Positions 51,177-61,919 of a DNA stretch of 64,000 bases are shown here, in pieces. Below the pieces are notes generated by a model. The model did no database searches and was not told the DNA's origin. It saw only the letters and a list, made by a program, of their open reading frames with translations. The position numbers and the translations under genes are program-made. Source of the DNA: Streptomyces sp. NBRC 109706 (GTDB taxonomy: Bacteria > Actinomycetota > Actinomycetes > Streptomycetales > Streptomycetaceae); contig NZ_BBOM01000004.1 in assembly GCF_000974485.1 (NCBI RefSeq), positions 1,054,001 to 1,118,000 of the forward strand, given 5' to 3'. Numbering within the stretch: position 1 is the first letter of the stretch; the number at the start of each line of letters is the position of its first letter.

Positions 51177-52697
51177 GTGGGCGGCAACGGCAGCGGCGGG
51201 GCCTCCGCCAGGCGGCCGAACGAACGGCTGACCTCGTGGTTCCACCGCAGTGGCTGGTCGAAGGGGGAGCTGGCCCGACAGGTGAACCGACGGGCGAGAC
51301 AGCTCGGCGCGCACCATGTCAGCACGGACACCTCGCGGGTGCGGCGCTGGCTGGACGGCGAGCAGCCGCGCGAGCCGATACCGCGCATCCTCTCCGAGCT
51401 GTTCTCCGAGCGGTTCGGCTGCGTCGTCAGCGTGGAGGACCTGGGGCTGCGCTCCGCCCCGCACTCCGCCGCGGTCTCCGGCATCGACCTGCCCTGGGCG
51501 GGAAACCAGACGATCGCGCTGATCAACGAGTTCTCCCGGAGCGATCTGATGCTCGGCCGCCGCGGCTTCCTCGGCACCTCGCTGACCATGTCGGCCGGCC
51601 CGGCGCTGATCGAGCCGATGCAGCGCTGGCTGGTGCCGACACCCACCGCGCCCGACGCCCCCCAGGGGGCGAGGCTCAGCTCGTTGCCGCCGTCGAGGGC
51701 CGGCGAGCCCCGCCGGCTGACCCGGATCTCCGGCGCCGAGCTGGACCAACTGGAGGAGGCCACCGCGCAGTTCCGCGACTGGGACGCGCAGTGCGGCGGC
51801 GGTCTGCGGCGCAAGGCCGTGGTCGGCCAGCTGCACGAGGTGACGGATCTGCTCCAGGAGGCGCAGTCACCCCGGGTACGCCGTCGTCTCTTTCGGGTGA
51901 CGGCCGAACTCGCCGAGCTGGCCGGCTGGATGAGCTACGACGTCGGGCTCCAGCCCACCGCGCAGAAGTACTTCGTGCTCGCGCTGCACGCGGCGAAGGA
52001 GGCGGAGGACCGGCCGCTGGGGGCGTACATCCTCTCCCAGATGAGCCGCCAGATGATCCATCTGGGCCGTGCCGAGGACGCGTTGGAGCTGATCCATCTC
52101 GCCCAGTACGGCAGCAGGGAGCAGGCCACCGCCCGCACCCAGGCGCTGCTCCACGCCATGGAGGCCAGGGCCTACGCCTCGTTGGGGCAGCCGCCCAAGT
52201 GCCATCGCGCGGTGCGGATGGCGGAGGACGCGTTCGCCGAGATCGGGCCGAGCGACGCCGATCCGGCCTGGCTGCGCTTCTTCTCCCGCGCCGAGCTGTA
52301 CGCCGAGAACGCCCACTCCTACCGGGACCTCGCCTATGTCGCCGGCCGCAGCCCCGCCTATGTCTCCCGGGCCCGGCCGTTGATGGAGGAGGCCGTCCGG
52401 CTCTTCGCCGACGAGTGCGCGAACGACTCCGGCGGAGGGCATCAGCGGTCGTATGCACTCAACCTCATCGGGATGGCCACCGTGCACCTGCTGGCGCGGG
52501 AGCCCGAGGGCTGCGCCCAGCTGTCCGAGCAGGCGTTGGATCTGGCCAACCGGCTGCGTTCCGAGCGGGTGAGCAACCGGCTGCGCACCACCTGGGCGAC
52601 CGCCAGGAGGGATTTCGGCGAGGTGCGCGAGGTCGCCGATCTGACCGAGCGGCTCTCCGAGGAACTGCCGGAAAGCGAGGCCAGCAGGGCGGTGTAG
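51177..52697 (+). CDS. nsdA: NsdA-type regulator of development and antibiotic production
   Basis: 506 residues: an N-terminal HTH-like part (LTSWFHRSGWSKGELARQVNRRARQLGAHHVSTDTSRVRRWLDGEQPREPIPRIL); SRSDLMLGRRGFLGTSL; then a helical TPR-like repeat region with LRRKAVVGQLHEVTDLLQEA, LGAYILSQMSRQMIHLGRAEDALELIHLAQ and SYALNLIGMATVHLLAREPEGCAQLSEQA. It matches NsdA, a negative regulator of sporulation and antibiotic synthesis in Streptomyces coelicolor. Position between ftsY and amtB also fits. GTG start with GGAG upstream. The molecular mechanism is not known to me. Confidence 0.9.
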   Translation: MGGNGSGGASARRPNERLTSWFHRSGWSKGELARQVNRRARQLGAHHVSTDTSRVRRWLDGEQPREPIPRILSELFSERFGCVVSVEDLGLRSAPHSAAVSGIDLPWAGNQTIALINEFSRSDLMLGRRGFLGTSLTMSAGPALIEPMQRWLVPTPTAPDAPQGARLSSLPPSRAGEPRRLTRISGAELDQLEEATAQFRDWDAQCGGGLRRKAVVGQLHEVTDLLQEAQSPRVRRRLFRVTAELAELAGWMSYDVGLQPTAQKYFVLALHAAKEAEDRPLGAYILSQMSRQMIHLGRAEDALELIHLAQYGSREQATARTQALLHAMEARAYASLGQPPKCHRAVRMAEDAFAEIGPSDADPAWLRFFSRAELYAENAHSYRDLAYVAGRSPAYVSRARPLMEEAVRLFADECANDSGGGHQRSYALNLIGMATVHLLAREPEGCAQLSEQALDLANRLRSERVSNRLRTTWATARRDFGEVREVADLTERLSEELPESEASRAV

Positions 52698-53026
52698 CCT
52701 CCGCCGCCCCCACCGACCCCGGCCGTGCCCACCACCCGGAACAGCCCGACTCGGCTCCCCCGCCAGGTCACCCGGGTGGCTCAGGGGCACGGCCGGTTCT
52801 CGTCCTTCGGGCGGCTCCGCGCCATGGACATGTCCGACCGTGTCGGACACAGTAGCGCGCCCGATCCCGGCCTACGCACGTTTCATTGCGGCGTAACACG
52901 GGGTCGTCCATCGTCACGCCCGCGAAACACACCGGAGCATCGACCGAAACCGCCCTCGGGGAACGTGTGGCGCATCCTGACCCATCCTGCCCGCACGGTT
53001 GCACTTTCTTACGAGGAGACGTCACG
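52698..53026 (+). other. 329-bp gap holding the amtB control region
   Basis: No gene is visible. The right half holds a GlnR-box-like sequence (52913-52950), a further half-site GTAAC at 52893-52897, and the amtB ribosome-binding site GAGGAGAC at 53013-53020. Confidence 0.5.
52913..52950 (+). promoter_or_regulatory. Putative GlnR box upstream of amtB
   Basis: GTCAC-N6-GAAAC-N6-GAGCA-N6-GAAAC reads at 52913-52917, 52924-52928, 52935-52939 and 52946-52950. This is the spacing of the Streptomyces GlnR consensus (gTnAC-n6-GaAAC repeated), with only the third element degenerate. It lies 77 bp before the amtB start. GlnR activation of amtB-glnK-glnD under nitrogen limitation is established for the genus. 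Confidence 0.75.
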
Positions 53027-54666
<1,640 letters not shown>

Positions 54667-54690
54667 TACGACCCCACGGGAGTGGACCGG

Positions 54691-57171
54691 ATGACGGCCC
54701 TGACACCAACCACCAGCGAGGAAGAGGGCCGCGAACCCGGCTATGCCTCGGCCCGGCTGCGCCTCCTGACCCAGGAGGCGCGGTCCGGGCCGCCGCGGCG
54801 TGCGGAGCTGGCCCGGCTCACCGACGACTGGCTCGCCGGACTACTGCGGACCGCGCCCCGTCCCACTCGGCTGGCCCTGGTGGCCGTCGGCGGCTACGGC
54901 CGAGGCGAACTCTCCCCGCGCAGCGACCTCGACCTGCTGCTGCTGCACGACGGCAAGGCCACCGCCGCGGAGATCGCCGCGGTCGCCGACCGGCTCTGGT
55001 ACCCGGTCTGGGACCTGGGCATCGCCCTGGACCACTCCGTGCGCACCCTCGGCGAGGCACGCGCCACCGCCGCCGACGACCTCAAGGCGCACCTCGGCCT
55101 GCTGGACGCCCGGCATATCGCCGGCGACGCCGCGCTCACCGCCGAACTCCGCACCGAACTCCTCGCCCAGTGGCGGGCCCAGGCCCCCGCGAGGCTCCCC
55201 GAACTCCACGAGCTGGGACGCGAACGCACCCGCCGCCACGGCGAGCTGCCGTTCCTCCTCGAACCCGATCTCAAGGAGGCCAGGGGCGGACTGCGCGACG
55301 CCACCGCGCTGCGCGCCGTCGCCGCCTCCTGGGTCGCCGACGCCCCGCGCCAGGGCCTTGAGGCCGCCCGCAACACCCTGCTCGACGTGCGCGACGCCCT
55401 GCACCTGAGCACCGGAAGGGCCACCGACCGGCTCGCCCTCCAGGACCAGGACCAGGTGGCCGAGGCCCTGGGCGTGCTGGACGCCGACACCCTGCTGCGC
55501 CAGGTCTACGAGGCCGGCCGCACCATCGCCTACGCCTCCGACGTCACCTGGCGCGAGGTGAGCCGGGTGCTGCGCGCCCGCACCACGCGCCGCCGGCTGC
55601 GCGGGCTGCTGAGCGGCCGCGCCGGCCGCGCCGCCCCCGCCGAGCACCGCACCCCGCTGGCCGAGGGTGTGGTGGAACAGGACGGCGAGGTGGGTCTGGC
55701 GCTCGCCGCCCGCCCCGACCGCGACCCGGCGCTGCCGCTGCGCGCCGCCGCTGCCGCCGCCGAGGCGGGGCTGCCGCTGGCCCCGCCGGCCGTCGCCGCG
55801 CTGGCCGCGCAGCCCGCGACGCTGCCCGTGCCCTGGCCGGCCGAAGCCCGCGAACAGCTGATCACCCTGCTCGGCGCGGGACCCGACACCGTCCCCGTCT
55901 GGGAGGCCCTGGAGGCCGGCGGCCTGATCACCCGGCTGCTCCCCGACTGGGAACGGGTGCGCTGCCGCCCGCAGCGCAACCCGGTGCACCGGTGGACCGT
56001 CGACCGGCACCTGGTGGAGACCGCCGTCCGCGCGTCCGCGCTCACCCGCCGGGTGCGCCGGCCCGACCTGCTGCTGGTCGCCGCGCTGCTGCACGACATG
56101 GGCAAGGGCTGGCCGGGCGACCACAGCGTCGCCGGCGAGACCATCGCCAAGGACATGGCGGCCCGGATCGGCTTCAACGCCGCCGACACCCAGGTGCTCG
56201 GCACCCTGGTCCGGCACCATCTGCTGCTCGTCGAGACGGCCACCCGCAGGGACCTCGGCGATCCGGCCACCGTCGCGCTGGTGGCCGACGCCGTCCGCGA
56301 CCCGCTCACCCTGGAGCTGCTGCACGCGCTCACCGAGGCCGACGCGCTCGCCACCGGGCCGGCCGCCTGGTCCACCTGGCGCGCCTCGCTCGTCGCCGAG
56401 CTGGTGAAACGGGTGGCCGCCAGCCTGCGCGACGGTGCCCCGCCCGAGGCGGCCGTCGAGGCCCAACCCACCGTCGCCGCCGAGCGGTTGGCCGTCGAGG
56501 CGTACCGCACCCAGGCGCCGGTGCTGCGGCTGCGCGCCCGCCCGACCGAGAGCGATGACGACGCCGCCGTCGGGGATCCGGACCAGGCGGCCGACGCCGA
56601 GCCCGTCGGCGTGGAGCTGACCGTCGCGCTCCCCGACCAGCCGGGGGTGCTCCCCGCCGTCGCCGGCGTGCTGGCGCTGCACCGGCTGACGGTGCGCTCC
56701 GCCGAACTGCGCGGTATCGACCCCACCGGTCAGGGCCAGGTGCTGCTGCTGGACTGGCGGGTGGCCGCCGAGTACGGCTCGCTGCCGCAGGCCGAGCGGC
56801 TGCGCGCCGATCTGGTCCGGGTGTTGGACGGATCGCTCGACATCGCCGGCCGGCTGGCCGAACGCGAGGCCGCCTACCGCCGCCCGCGTCGGCGCAGCCT
56901 GACCGCGCCACCGCCCCGGGTGACGGTCGCCCCGCTCGGCTCCCGTCTCGCCACCGTGCTGGAGGTGCGCGCCGGGGACGCCCCAGGGCTGCTGCACCGG
57001 ATCGGACGGGCCCTGGAGGACGCCGGGGTCCGGGTGCGCAGCGCCCATGTCAGCACGCTGGGCGCCAACGCGGTCGACGCGTTCTATGTGACCGGGGCCG
57101 ACGGAGCACCGTTGCCGCCGGCCGGGGCCACGGAGCTGGCCCGCGATCTGGAGCGGGCGCTGGCCGACTGA
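54691..57171 (+). CDS. glnD: PII nucleotidyltransferase / nucleotidyl-removing enzyme
   Basis: Modifies and demodifies PII according to glutamine; adenylyltransferase type in Streptomyces. 826 residues: nucleotidyltransferase domain VGGYGRGELSPRSDLDLLLLHD at about 65-85; KEARGGLRDATALR; HD domain LLHDMGKGWPGDHSVAG near 470; two ACT domains at the C terminus (VELTVALPDQPGVLPAVAGV and TVLEVRAGDAPGLLHRIGRAL). ATG 54691 has GGGAG at proper spacing; GTG 54682 is too close. It is the third gene of the amtB operon. Confidence 0.95.
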   Translation: MTALTPTTSEEEGREPGYASARLRLLTQEARSGPPRRAELARLTDDWLAGLLRTAPRPTRLALVAVGGYGRGELSPRSDLDLLLLHDGKATAAEIAAVADRLWYPVWDLGIALDHSVRTLGEARATAADDLKAHLGLLDARHIAGDAALTAELRTELLAQWRAQAPARLPELHELGRERTRRHGELPFLLEPDLKEARGGLRDATALRAVAASWVADAPRQGLEAARNTLLDVRDALHLSTGRATDRLALQDQDQVAEALGVLDADTLLRQVYEAGRTIAYASDVTWREVSRVLRARTTRRRLRGLLSGRAGRAAPAEHRTPLAEGVVEQDGEVGLALAARPDRDPALPLRAAAAAAEAGLPLAPPAVAALAAQPATLPVPWPAEAREQLITLLGAGPDTVPVWEALEAGGLITRLLPDWERVRCRPQRNPVHRWTVDRHLVETAVRASALTRRVRRPDLLLVAALLHDMGKGWPGDHSVAGETIAKDMAARIGFNAADTQVLGTLVRHHLLLVETATRRDLGDPATVALVADAVRDPLTLELLHALTEADALATGPAAWSTWRASLVAELVKRVAASLRDGAPPEAAVEAQPTVAAERLAVEAYRTQAPVLRLRARPTESDDDAAVGDPDQAADAEPVGVELTVALPDQPGVLPAVAGVLALHRLTVRSAELRGIDPTGQGQVLLLDWRVAAEYGSLPQAERLRADLVRVLDGSLDIAGRLAEREAAYRRPRRRSLTAPPPRVTVAPLGSRLATVLEVRAGDAPGLLHRIGRALEDAGVRVRSAHVSTLGANAVDAFYVTGADGAPLPPAGATELARDLERALAD

Positions 57172-57269
57172 AGCGTCCCCGGGCACGGGCTGCCGGTTTG
57201 GGCCGTGGGGCGGATACGCTGGAGGGCACCGCCGATCTGACCGCCGATGTGTAAGGATTCGCCAGCGCC

Positions 57270-58823
57270 GTGTTCGACACACTCTCCGACCGCCTTGCGG
57301 CGACGTTCAAGAACCTCAGGGGCAAAGGCCGTCTGAGCGAGGCGGACATCGATGCCACGGCGCGGGAAATCCGTATCGCCCTGCTTGAGGCCGACGTCGC
57401 CCTCCCGGTCGTCCGGGCCTTCATCAAGCAGGTCAAGGAGCGCGCCCAGGGGACGGAGGTCTCCAAGGCGCTCAACCCGGCCCAGCAGGTCATCAAGATC
57501 GTCAACGAGGAGCTTGTCGGCATCCTGGGCGGCGAGACCCGCCGGCTGCGGTTCGCCAAGAACCCGCCGACCGTGGTGATGCTCGCCGGCCTCCAGGGCG
57601 CGGGCAAGACCACCCTCGCCGGCAAGCTGGGCCGTTGGCTCAAGGGCCAGGGCCACACCCCGCTGTTGGTCGCCTGCGACCTGCAACGCCCCAACGCCGT
57701 CAACCAGTTGTCCGTGGTCGCCGAGCGCGCCGGCGTCGCCGTCTTCGCCCCCGAGCCGGGCAACGGGGTGGGCGATCCGGTCAAGGTCGCCGAGGACTCC
57801 ATCGTCTACGCCCGGGACAAGCAGTACGACGTGGTGATCGTCGACACCGCCGGCCGGCTCGGCATCGACGAGGAGATGATGCGGCAGGCCGCCGACATCA
57901 GGGACGCGGTCCGTCCGGACGACGTCCTGTTCGTGGTCGACGCGATGATCGGTCAGGACGCGGTCCGCACGGCCGAGGCATTCCGGGACGGCGTCGGCTT
58001 CGACGGCGTGGTCCTCTCCAAGCTCGACGGCGACGCCAGGGGCGGTGCCGCGCTCTCCATCGCGCAGGTCACCGGCCGGCAGATCATGTTCGCCTCCAAC
58101 GGCGAGAAGCTGGACGAGTTCGACGCCTTCCACCCGGACCGGATGGCGTCCCGCATCCTGGGCATGGGCGATGTCCTCAGCCTGATCGAGCAGGCCGAGC
58201 GCACCTTCAGCCAGCAGGAGGCGGAGAAGCTCGCCGGCAAACTCGCCAAGGGCCCCAAGGAGTTCACCCTCGACGACTTCCTGTCCCAGATGGAGCAGGT
58301 CCGCAAGATGGGCTCCATCTCCAAGCTGCTCGGCATGATGCCGGGCATGGGGCAGATGCGGGAGCAGATCAACAACCTCGACGAGCGCGAGGTGGACCGT
58401 GCGGCCGCCATCATCAAGTCCATGACGCCGGGCGAGCGCACCGACCCGAAGATCATCAACGGCTCGCGCCGGGCCCGTATCGCGCGTGGCTCCGGGGTCG
58501 AGGTCAGCGCGGTCAAGGGCCTGGTGGAGCGGTTCTTCGAGGCCCGCAAGATGATGTCCAAGATGGCCCAGGGCGGCGGGATGCCCGGCATGCCCGGCAT
58601 CCCCGGCATGGGCGGCCCCGGCGGCGGCAAGCGCAAGGGCAAGCAGCAGCAGAAGAAGGCCAAGGGCCGGCGCAGGTCGGGCAACCCGATGAAGCGCCAG
58701 GCCGAGGAGCAGGGAGGCGGCCGCCAGGAGGACGCCGGCACGTTCGGCATCCCCGGCGCCGGTCAGGACGCGGGCGACTTCGAGCTGCCCAAGGAGTTCA
58801 GGGACATCCTGCCGCCCAAGTGA
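57270..58823 (+). CDS. ffh: Signal recognition particle protein Ffh (SRP54)
   Basis: Binds signal sequences on ribosomes together with 4.5S RNA and delivers them to FtsY. 517 residues: N domain MFDTLSDRLAATFKNLRGKGRLSEADIDATAREIR; G1 GLQGAGKTTLAGKLG; DLQRPNAVNQL; VIVDTAGRLGIDEEMM; TKLDGDARGGAALS as SKLDGDARGG; methionine-rich M domain from about 330 (MGSISKLLGMMPGMGQM, GMPGMPGIPGMGGPGGGKRKGK). The C terminus is longer than in E. coli, with a Lys/Gly stretch and a further helical tail. GTG start with AAGGA 12 nt upstream. Confidence 0.96.
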   Translation: MFDTLSDRLAATFKNLRGKGRLSEADIDATAREIRIALLEADVALPVVRAFIKQVKERAQGTEVSKALNPAQQVIKIVNEELVGILGGETRRLRFAKNPPTVVMLAGLQGAGKTTLAGKLGRWLKGQGHTPLLVACDLQRPNAVNQLSVVAERAGVAVFAPEPGNGVGDPVKVAEDSIVYARDKQYDVVIVDTAGRLGIDEEMMRQAADIRDAVRPDDVLFVVDAMIGQDAVRTAEAFRDGVGFDGVVLSKLDGDARGGAALSIAQVTGRQIMFASNGEKLDEFDAFHPDRMASRILGMGDVLSLIEQAERTFSQQEAEKLAGKLAKGPKEFTLDDFLSQMEQVRKMGSISKLLGMMPGMGQMREQINNLDEREVDRAAAIIKSMTPGERTDPKIINGSRRARIARGSGVEVSAVKGLVERFFEARKMMSKMAQGGGMPGMPGIPGMGGPGGGKRKGKQQQKKAKGRRRSGNPMKRQAEEQGGGRQEDAGTFGIPGAGQDAGDFELPKEFRDILPPK

Positions 58824-58881
58824 CGGACGGCGGGGACGGGCTCCGGCGGCAATCGATTCACGCTTGGGGCCCGTTCCCCCG

Positions 58882-58894
58882 TACCATCTGCGCC
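58882..58894 (+). promoter_or_regulatory. -10 element of proS, leaderless start
   Basis: TACCAT at 58882-58887 ends 7 nt before the proS ATG; no ribosome-binding site is present. Confidence 0.45.
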
Positions 58895-60313
58895 ATGGCA
58901 AAGGCTCCCGTACTCACCCCCCAGGCGCAGGACTTCCCGCGCTGGTACCAGGAAGTGATCAGCAAGGCCGAGTTGGCCGACAACGGGCCGGTGCGCGGCA
59001 CCATGGTCATCCGACCGTATGGCTACGGTCTCTGGGAGCGGGTGCAGGCGGAGCTGGACACCCGGATCAAGGGCGCCGGCGCCCGTAACGCCTACTTCCC
59101 GCTGCTGATCCCCCAGTCGTACCTGGCCAGGGAGGCCGAGCACGTCGAGGGGTTCGCCCCCGAGCTGGCCGTGGTCACGCACGGCGGCGGCAAGCAGCTG
59201 GAGGAGCCCGCCGTGGTGCGGCCCACCTCCGAGACCATCATCAACGAGTACTTCGCGAAGTGGGTGCAGAGCTACCGCGATCTGCCGCTGCTGATCAACC
59301 AGTGGGCCAACGTGGTCCGTTGGGAGATGCGCCCGCGGGTCTTCCTGCGCACCACCGAGTTCCTCTGGCAGGAGGGCCACACGGCGCACGCCAGCTACGA
59401 GGACGCCAGGGACTTCGCCTCGCTGATCCATACCGACGTCTACGCCGACGTGATCAGCAACGTGATGGCCATCGACGTGGTGTGGGGGCGCAAGACCCCC
59501 TCCGAGCGGTTCGCCGGCGCCATCAACACGCTCACCCTGGAAGCGATGATGGGCGACGGCAAGGCCCTCCAGATGGCCACCAGCCACGAGTTGGGCCAGA
59601 ACTTCGCCCGCGCCTTCGACACCCGCTTCCTCGGCAAGGACGGCGAGCGCGAGCTGGTCTGGCAGACCTCCTGGGGCCTCTCCACCCGCACCATCGGCGG
59701 GATGATCATGTCCCACGGCGACGACAACGGGCTGCGGGTGCCGCCCCGGCTGGCCGCCACCCAGGCCGTGGTGCTGGCGATCAAGGAGGACGAGGCCGTG
59801 CTGGCCAAGGTCCGGGAGATCGGCGCCGCCCTCTCCGCCGCCGGGGTGCGGGTCGAGGTCGACGACCGCACCGACGTGCCGTTCGGCCGGCGCGCGGTGG
59901 ACTGGGAGCTGAAGGGCGTCCCGGTGCGGATCGAGGTCGGCCCCCGGGATCTGGCCGGCGGCACCGCGATGCTGGTGCGCCGCATCGCCGGCGGCAAGGA
60001 GCCGGTGGCCGTCGACGCGCTGCCCACGGTGGTGCCCACGGTGCTCGACGAGGACCAGGAGCTGCTGCTGCGGCAGTCCAGGGAGCGCCGGGAGAGCAGG
60101 ACCTTCGACGTCTCGACCGTCGACGAGGCGGTCGAGGCCGCCACCAAGGCCGGCGGCTGGGCCAGGATCCCCTGGGCCGACCTCGGCCCGGAGGGCGAGG
60201 CCAGGCTCGCGCAGGACGCGGTCACCGTCCGCTGTCTGGTCGCCGAGGACGGCTCGGTGCCCACCTCGGACGACGCCCCCGGCACCATCGCCGTGGTCGG
60301 CCGCTCCTACTGA
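58895..60313 (+). CDS. proS: Prolyl-tRNA synthetase, eukaryote/archaea type (ProS type 3)
   Basis: Class II synthetase charging tRNA-Pro. 472 residues, much shorter than the ~570-residue bacterial form and without its inserted editing domain. Motifs: FPRWYQEVISKAELADNGPVRG; VVRPTSETIINEYF; motif 2 FLRTTEFLWQEGHTAHAS; motif 3 TSWGLSTRTIGGMIMSHGDDNGLRVPPRLA. A terminal tyrosine (VVGRSY) is characteristic of the eukaryote/archaea-type group. ATG 58895 opens exactly at the family N terminus. Streptomyces normally also have a long bacterial ProRS elsewhere, so this is probably a second, acquired or specialised copy. Confidence 0.93.
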   Translation: MAKAPVLTPQAQDFPRWYQEVISKAELADNGPVRGTMVIRPYGYGLWERVQAELDTRIKGAGARNAYFPLLIPQSYLAREAEHVEGFAPELAVVTHGGGKQLEEPAVVRPTSETIINEYFAKWVQSYRDLPLLINQWANVVRWEMRPRVFLRTTEFLWQEGHTAHASYEDARDFASLIHTDVYADVISNVMAIDVVWGRKTPSERFAGAINTLTLEAMMGDGKALQMATSHELGQNFARAFDTRFLGKDGERELVWQTSWGLSTRTIGGMIMSHGDDNGLRVPPRLAATQAVVLAIKEDEAVLAKVREIGAALSAAGVRVEVDDRTDVPFGRRAVDWELKGVPVRIEVGPRDLAGGTAMLVRRIAGGKEPVAVDALPTVVPTVLDEDQELLLRQSRERRESRTFDVSTVDEAVEAATKAGGWARIPWADLGPEGEARLAQDAVTVRCLVAEDGSVPTSDDAPGTIAVVGRSY

Positions 60314-60324
60314 TCGCCCCCGTC

Positions 60325-60350
60325 CCCGGGCGGCCCACCGGCCGCCCGGG
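60325..60350 (+). terminator. Terminator after proS
   Basis: Perfect 11-bp stem CCCGGGCGGCC/GGCCGCCCGGG with loop CACC, 11 nt beyond the stop. Confidence 0.75.
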
Positions 60351-60469
60351 AACGGTGACGCGGGGTGCGCGAGCGGGTCGGTGTGTGCAACGAACTGACT
60401 GGTAAGTGCAAATTCGCGGACTTGCCCCGGAATCGGAACACACCGGGGGCGTCGCTCGTTAAGCACGAC

Positions 60470-61069
60470 GTGAGCACGACACCACCAGTACTCGCCGCCG
60501 AGCTGGCACACGCGTGGGCCGACATCCAACGGCACCACCCGGAGCTGCCGGATCTGGCCGCGCCCGAATCCCTGATCGGAGAGTCCTCGTCCGCCTGCGG
60601 AGCCGAGCTCTCCTTCGAACGCCTGCTGCACGAGGCGGTGCACGGCATCGCCGCCGCCCGAGGGGTGCGGGACACCTCGCGGGCCGGGCGTTACCACAAC
60701 CGCCGTTTCCTCGCCATCGCCGAGGAGTTGGGCCTGGACCACCCCGAGGATCCGCATCCCAGCAGCGGCTTCTCGCTGGTCACCATGAGCCCCGACACCA
60801 GGCGCCGCTACCGGCCCACGGCCGAGCGGCTGCAGCGCGCCCTCAAGGCGCATCTGGTCGCCACGGCCACGGACACCAAGCGCAGCTTCCGGGGGCCGGC
60901 CGCCCGCCATGGCTCCTCCGGCGGTGGGGTGCGCGTCAAGGCCGTCTGCGAGTGCGGGCGCAACGTCCGGGTGGTCCCCTCCGTGCTGGCCCAGGCGCCC
61001 ATCGTCTGCGGGGCCTGCAAGAAGCCCTTCCAGATCGTGGACGCGGTGACGGTGGGAGCCTCCTCCTGA
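60470..61069 (+). CDS. Putative zinc protein with HEAVH motif and C-terminal zinc ribbon (SprT-like)
   Basis: 199 residues from GTG 60470. The HExxH-like motif HEAVH is at 54-58 with His76 (GRYHNRRF) as a likely third ligand. This is the arrangement of SprT/zincin-like proteins, although the catalytic Glu is present as HE-A-V-H. A C-terminal zinc ribbon is formed by CECGRN and CGACKKPFQ. No signal peptide is seen, so it is cytosolic. A longer frame to 60365 lacks conserved character. Protease activity is inferred only. It lies between proS and rpsP. Confidence 0.65.
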   Translation: MSTTPPVLAAELAHAWADIQRHHPELPDLAAPESLIGESSSACGAELSFERLLHEAVHGIAAARGVRDTSRAGRYHNRRFLAIAEELGLDHPEDPHPSSGFSLVTMSPDTRRRYRPTAERLQRALKAHLVATATDTKRSFRGPAARHGSSGGGVRVKAVCECGRNVRVVPSVLAQAPIVCGACKKPFQIVDAVTVGASS

Positions 61070-61221
61070 ACGACTGTGGCAGAATGGTCCGCTGAACTCG
61101 ACAGTCGCACAGGACCCCTCTCTCCTCCGGCTGACGCGTCCACCGGGCCCGGGCCCGCCGCAAATCCCCACGCGGCGCGGGCGGGGCTCACCACGTCAAT
61201 CACGCAGGAGACACCACACTC

Positions 61222-61659
61222 GTGGCAGTCAAGATCAAGCTGAAGCGACTGGGCAAGATCCGTTCGCCTCACTACCGCATCATCGTCGCCGACTCCCGTA
61301 CCCGCCGTGACGGCCGGGCCATCGAGGAGATCGGCCTGTACCACCCGGTGCAGAACCCCTCCCGCATCGAGGTCGACACGGACCGCGTGCAGCACTGGCT
61401 GAGCGTCGGCGCCCAGCCCACCGAGCCGGTGCTGGCCATCCTCAAGGTCACCGGCGACTGGCAGAAGTTCAAGGGTCTGCCGGCCCCGCCGCCCATGAAG
61501 GTCGCCGCCCCCAAGCCCGACCGCCGCGCCACCTTCGAGGCCGCGGCCAAGGAGTCCGGTGGCGCGCCCAAGGGCGAGGCCATCACTCCGAAGGCGAAGA
61601 AGGCCGACAAGAAGGCCGCCTCCGAGGCGCAGGCCCCGGCCGAGTCGTCCGAGGGCTGA
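61222..61659 (+). CDS. rpsP: 30S ribosomal protein S16
   Basis: 145 residues: [42 protein letters not shown], followed by a Lys/Ala/Glu-rich C-terminal extension absent from E. coli (82 residues) but usual in actinobacteria. GTG start with CAGGAG upstream. First gene of the rpsP-khpA-rimM-trmD-rplS series. Confidence 0.97.
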   Translation: MAVKIKLKRLGKIRSPHYRIIVADSRTRRDGRAIEEIGLYHPVQNPSRIEVDTDRVQHWLSVGAQPTEPVLAILKVTGDWQKFKGLPAPPPMKVAAPKPDRRATFEAAAKESGGAPKGEAITPKAKKADKKAASEAQAPAESSEG

Positions 61660-61660
61660 G

Positions 61661-61900
61661 ATGCTCGAAGAGGCCCTGGAACACTTGGTGAAGGGCATCG
61701 TCGATCATCCCGATGAGGTCCAGGTCGCCTCGCGCACCCTGCGTCGGGGGCGCGTGCTCGAAGTCCGGGTCCACCCCGACGACCTGGGGAAGGTGATCGG
61801 CCGCAACGGTCGCACCGCGCGCTCCCTGCGCACGGTCGTGGGCGCGCTCGGCGGCAAGGGCATCCGCGTCGATCTGGTGGACGCGGACGAGGTCCGCTGA
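61661..61900 (+). CDS. khpA: KH-domain RNA-binding protein KhpA
   Basis: 79 residues with one KH domain: GRVLEVRVHPDDLGKVIGRNGRTARSLRTVVGAL, including the GxxG loop GRNG. KhpA-type proteins bind RNA, often with KhpB, and affect cell division and small RNA function in Gram-positives. It starts 1 bp after the rpsP stop, so it is coupled to it. Confidence 0.93.
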   Translation: MLEEALEHLVKGIVDHPDEVQVASRTLRRGRVLEVRVHPDDLGKVIGRNGRTARSLRTVVGALGGKGIRVDLVDADEVR

Positions 61901-61919
61901 GGCATCACGTGGCATCACA

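Noticed and set aside
57635..58894. Frame upstream of proS that overlaps ffh and would make an 892-residue protein
   Set aside because: The part before 58895 is an out-of-frame shadow of ffh; the ProRS family start and a -10 element fit ATG 58895.
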